From: Actinomycetales bacterium Ga0077552
GTDB lineage: Bacteria; Actinomycetota; Actinomycetes; Actinomycetales; Microbacteriaceae
NCBI GenBank assembly: GCA_001464255.1
Contig: LNFD01000056.1
Coordinates: 1-7,717 of the forward strand
Direction of reading: 5' to 3'
DNA length: 7,717 nucleotides
The notes beneath the pieces are model-generated. The model was not told the origin of the DNA. It worked only from the letters and a program-made list of their open reading frames with translations, and ran no database searches. A program made the translations under genes and the position numbers. This document shows, one piece after another, positions 6,311 to 7,717 of this stretch (position 1 is its first letter; every line of letters begins with the position of its first letter).

Positions 6311-7399
6311 GTGAACCCTGCCTCCGTCGACATCGTCATCCCGATCCACTCGGGCACACGGCCCCTCCACAGGGCCGTCTCCTCTATCCTCGATCGCACG
6401 ACCGCGCCGGTCTCAGTCATCGTCGTGGTCCACAACATCGATGCAGAGGTCATCCGCGGGCTGCTCGGCGAGTTCCGCGACGACGAGCGGGTGCGGCTGA
6501 TCGAGCTGCACGACGGGATCCCGAGCCCGGCCGGGCCACTGAACGCCGGCCTCGACGCCGCAACCGCGCCCTACGTCTGCGTGATGGGCTCGGACGACGA
6601 GCTCGAAGCCGGGGCCATCGACTCCTGGCTAGCGCTCGCGCGCGCGACCGGAGCCGCCATGGCGATCCCGCACGTCTATCGCGTCGGGCGAGGGTACGAC
6701 GCGTTTCCCCCGATCCGCGTCGGGCGCACACGGGACCTCGACCCCGTCAAGGACCGCCTCTCGTACCGCAGCGCCCCCCTGGGCCTCATCGAGCGTGCCA
6801 GGCTCGGCGACCTCCGGTTCACGGAGCACCTGAAGTCCGGAGAGGACCTGCCGTTCACCGTCCGTGCCTGGTTCTCTGGGCACCCGCTCGCCTTCGACCG
6901 GCACGGCCCGGCCTACCTGGAGCACCCGGACGCGACCGATCGCGTGACCTCGGGCGGGCGGACGGTCGACGAGGACTTCGCCTTCCTCGCGCACATCATC
7001 GACACGCCGTGGTTCGCGGCGCTCCCGCTGCGCGAGCGGAAGGCGATCGTCATCAAGATCATCCGAACCCAGATCTTCGACGCGATCGGGAACCGGCTCC
7101 CCGACGACCGGTGGACGGCTGAGGAGTGGGATGCGCTGAAAGTGGTGCTCCGTCGGCTTTCCGTGGCCGCGCCCGGCGCCGAGAAGAATCTCTCCCGCGT
7201 CGACCGGGACATCCTCGACCGACTCACCGACGAGGAGCCGGATCGCGAGGAGTTCCTCCGGCTGATCGGGGAGCGCTGGCACTATCGATCGTTCCGGGCG
7301 CTCACGCCGCGGAACCTCCTCCGCGCGCTCGACCGTCAAGGGCCGTTCCGGACCCTCTACGCCGGTCTGCGGCTCATGACGTCACGACCGGCCCCCTGA
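6311..7399 (+). CDS. GT2-family (GT-A fold) glycosyltransferase
   Basis: An intact protein of 362 residues from GTG 6311. It opens with the GT2 strand VDIVIPIHSGTRPLHRAVSSIL (about 6-27), then SVIVVVHN and GPLNAGLDAATAPYVCVMGSDDELE. The metal- and nucleotide-binding DxD-like element is Asp95-Asp96-Glu97. A second acidic motif, SGEDLPF (Glu178-Asp179), sits where GT2 enzymes keep the ED of the acceptor or catalytic-base region. The last ~150 residues form a charged, helical C-terminal extension (ERKAIVIKIIRTQ, DRDILDRLTDEEPDREEF) without membrane segments. It probably transfers a sugar from a nucleotide donor to a glycan or lipid-linked acceptor at the cytoplasmic face; the sugar cannot be read. 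It stands alone on its strand, is divergent from the acyltransferase, and appears to have its own promoter. Base use is like its neighbours and no frame lesion is seen. Confidence 0.88.
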   Translation: MNPASVDIVIPIHSGTRPLHRAVSSILDRTTAPVSVIVVVHNIDAEVIRGLLGEFRDDERVRLIELHDGIPSPAGPLNAGLDAATAPYVCVMGSDDELEAGAIDSWLALARATGAAMAIPHVYRVGRGYDAFPPIRVGRTRDLDPVKDRLSYRSAPLGLIERARLGDLRFTEHLKSGEDLPFTVRAWFSGHPLAFDRHGPAYLEHPDATDRVTSGGRTVDEDFAFLAHIIDTPWFAALPLRERKAIVIKIIRTQIFDAIGNRLPDDRWTAEEWDALKVVLRRLSVAAPGAEKNLSRVDRDILDRLTDEEPDREEFLRLIGERWHYRSFRALTPRNLLRALDRQGPFRTLYAGLRLMTSRPAP

Positions 7400-7411
7400 C
7401 GATCGGAACGC

Positions 7412-7717
7412 CTACTCCGGGTCGGTCGCGCGGTCGCTCGCTGAGAGCAGAGCGAGCTTACGGGCGACGACCGTCATGTTCTCCTCCATCTGGCGGAACC
7501 GGCGGAAGGTCGTCGCGACGAAACCGATGAACGTCAGCACCAAGAGGTAAACCAGGAGGTCGGCTCCGCGGCCGATGCCGAGGAGGTTCGCGACCCAGGT
7601 CCACGCCTCGGGGAAGAACACTGATGATGCCGCGCCCAGGATGAACAGAAAGAGGAAGACCTTTCGAACCGCCTGCAAACGGGCGCCGCCTGGGCGAAGG
7701 AGGATCACTCCGGCGGC
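7412..7717 (-). CDS. DUF2304-family small membrane protein (N-terminus outside window)
   Basis: On the minus strand the frame is open from the window edge (7717) to TAG at 7414-7412. GTG 7708 could serve as a start, but the residues before it (AAG) stay in frame, and family members have an N-terminal membrane helix that is only partly present here, so the true start probably lies outside. Visible segments: the end of helix 1 (VILLRPGG), helix 2 (VFLFLFILGAASSVFF), the signature WTWVANLLGIGRGADLLVYL merging into helix 3 (VLTFIGFVATTFRRF), then a charged tail (RQMEENMTVVARKLALL) likely to form a cytoplasmic helix. DUF2304 proteins are often encoded beside GT2 glycosyltransferases in actinobacterial and archaeal glycan loci and are thought to act with them at the membrane; their biochemical role is not known to me. 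Only 12 bases separate its stop from that of the GT2 gene, with which it converges. Confidence 0.85.
   Translation of the reverse strand, partial: AAGVILLRPGGARLQAVRKVFLFLFILGAASSVFFPEAWTWVANLLGIGRGADLLVYLLVLTFIGFVATTFRRFRQMEENMTVVARKLALLSASDRATDPE

Noticed and set aside
6629..7339. Minus-strand open frame opposite the GT2 gene
   Set aside because: Antisense shadow; the plus strand carries the GT2 start strand, DDE and GED motifs.
7397..7414. Terminator between the convergent GT2 and DUF2304 genes
   Set aside because: The gap is only 12 bases and shows no inverted repeat or T run.
1..7717. CRISPR array, tRNA/rRNA gene, insertion sequence or phage genes
   Set aside because: No regular repeat-spacer pattern, no RNA-gene signature, no transposase motifs and no terminal inverted repeats were seen; coding sequence fills almost the whole window.

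Overview
This is a high-GC window with strong G/C third-position bias. It has GTG starts, stop/start overlaps and one apparently leaderless gene, all typical of an actinobacterium. The DUF2304-type membrane protein together with surface-glycan glycosyltransferases fits Microbacteriaceae or a relative. That placement is an inference and no gene here fixes a genus. The whole window is part of a cell-surface polysaccharide or glycoconjugate locus.

Layout. Positions 1-335 (+) are the C-terminal end of an ABC exporter ATPase. It is followed, with overlapping or almost touching ends, by four glycosyltransferase genes: GT-B copy 1 (335-1576), GT-B copy 2 (1585-2757), a WbuB-like GT4 (2767-3908, frame-broken) and GT-B copy 3 (3905-5077, frame-broken twice). 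Copies 1, 2 and 3 are diverged paralogues with the same order of motifs, so one glycosyltransferase family occurs three times in one operon, interrupted by an unrelated GT4. On the opposite strand an OafA-type membrane acyltransferase (5039-6195, broken by a one-base frameshift) converges on copy 3, overlapping it by 39 bases. A 115-base divergent intergenic region (6196-6310) holds a -10 element that appears to drive a leaderless GT2-family glycosyltransferase (6311-7399, +). The end of a DUF2304 membrane protein (7412-7717, -) lies convergent to it and runs off the window.

How the parts may work together (inference): the glycosyltransferases would build an oligosaccharide on a lipid carrier at the cytoplasmic face of the membrane. 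The MsbA/PglK-like ABC exporter is a candidate flippase, the acyltransferase would O-acylate the glycan, and DUF2304 proteins often accompany membrane-linked GT2 enzymes.

The most notable feature is a cluster of four reading-frame lesions between about 3607 and 5935, confined to three adjacent genes, while the genes on both sides are intact. Two lesions in copy 3 can be measured against copies 1 and 2 as losses of 19 and 44 bases. The lesion in the WbuB-like gene looks like a similar small deletion. The acyltransferase lesion is one base in a G run. The sequence alone cannot say whether this is real decay or variation of the glycan locus, or an assembly or consensus fault.
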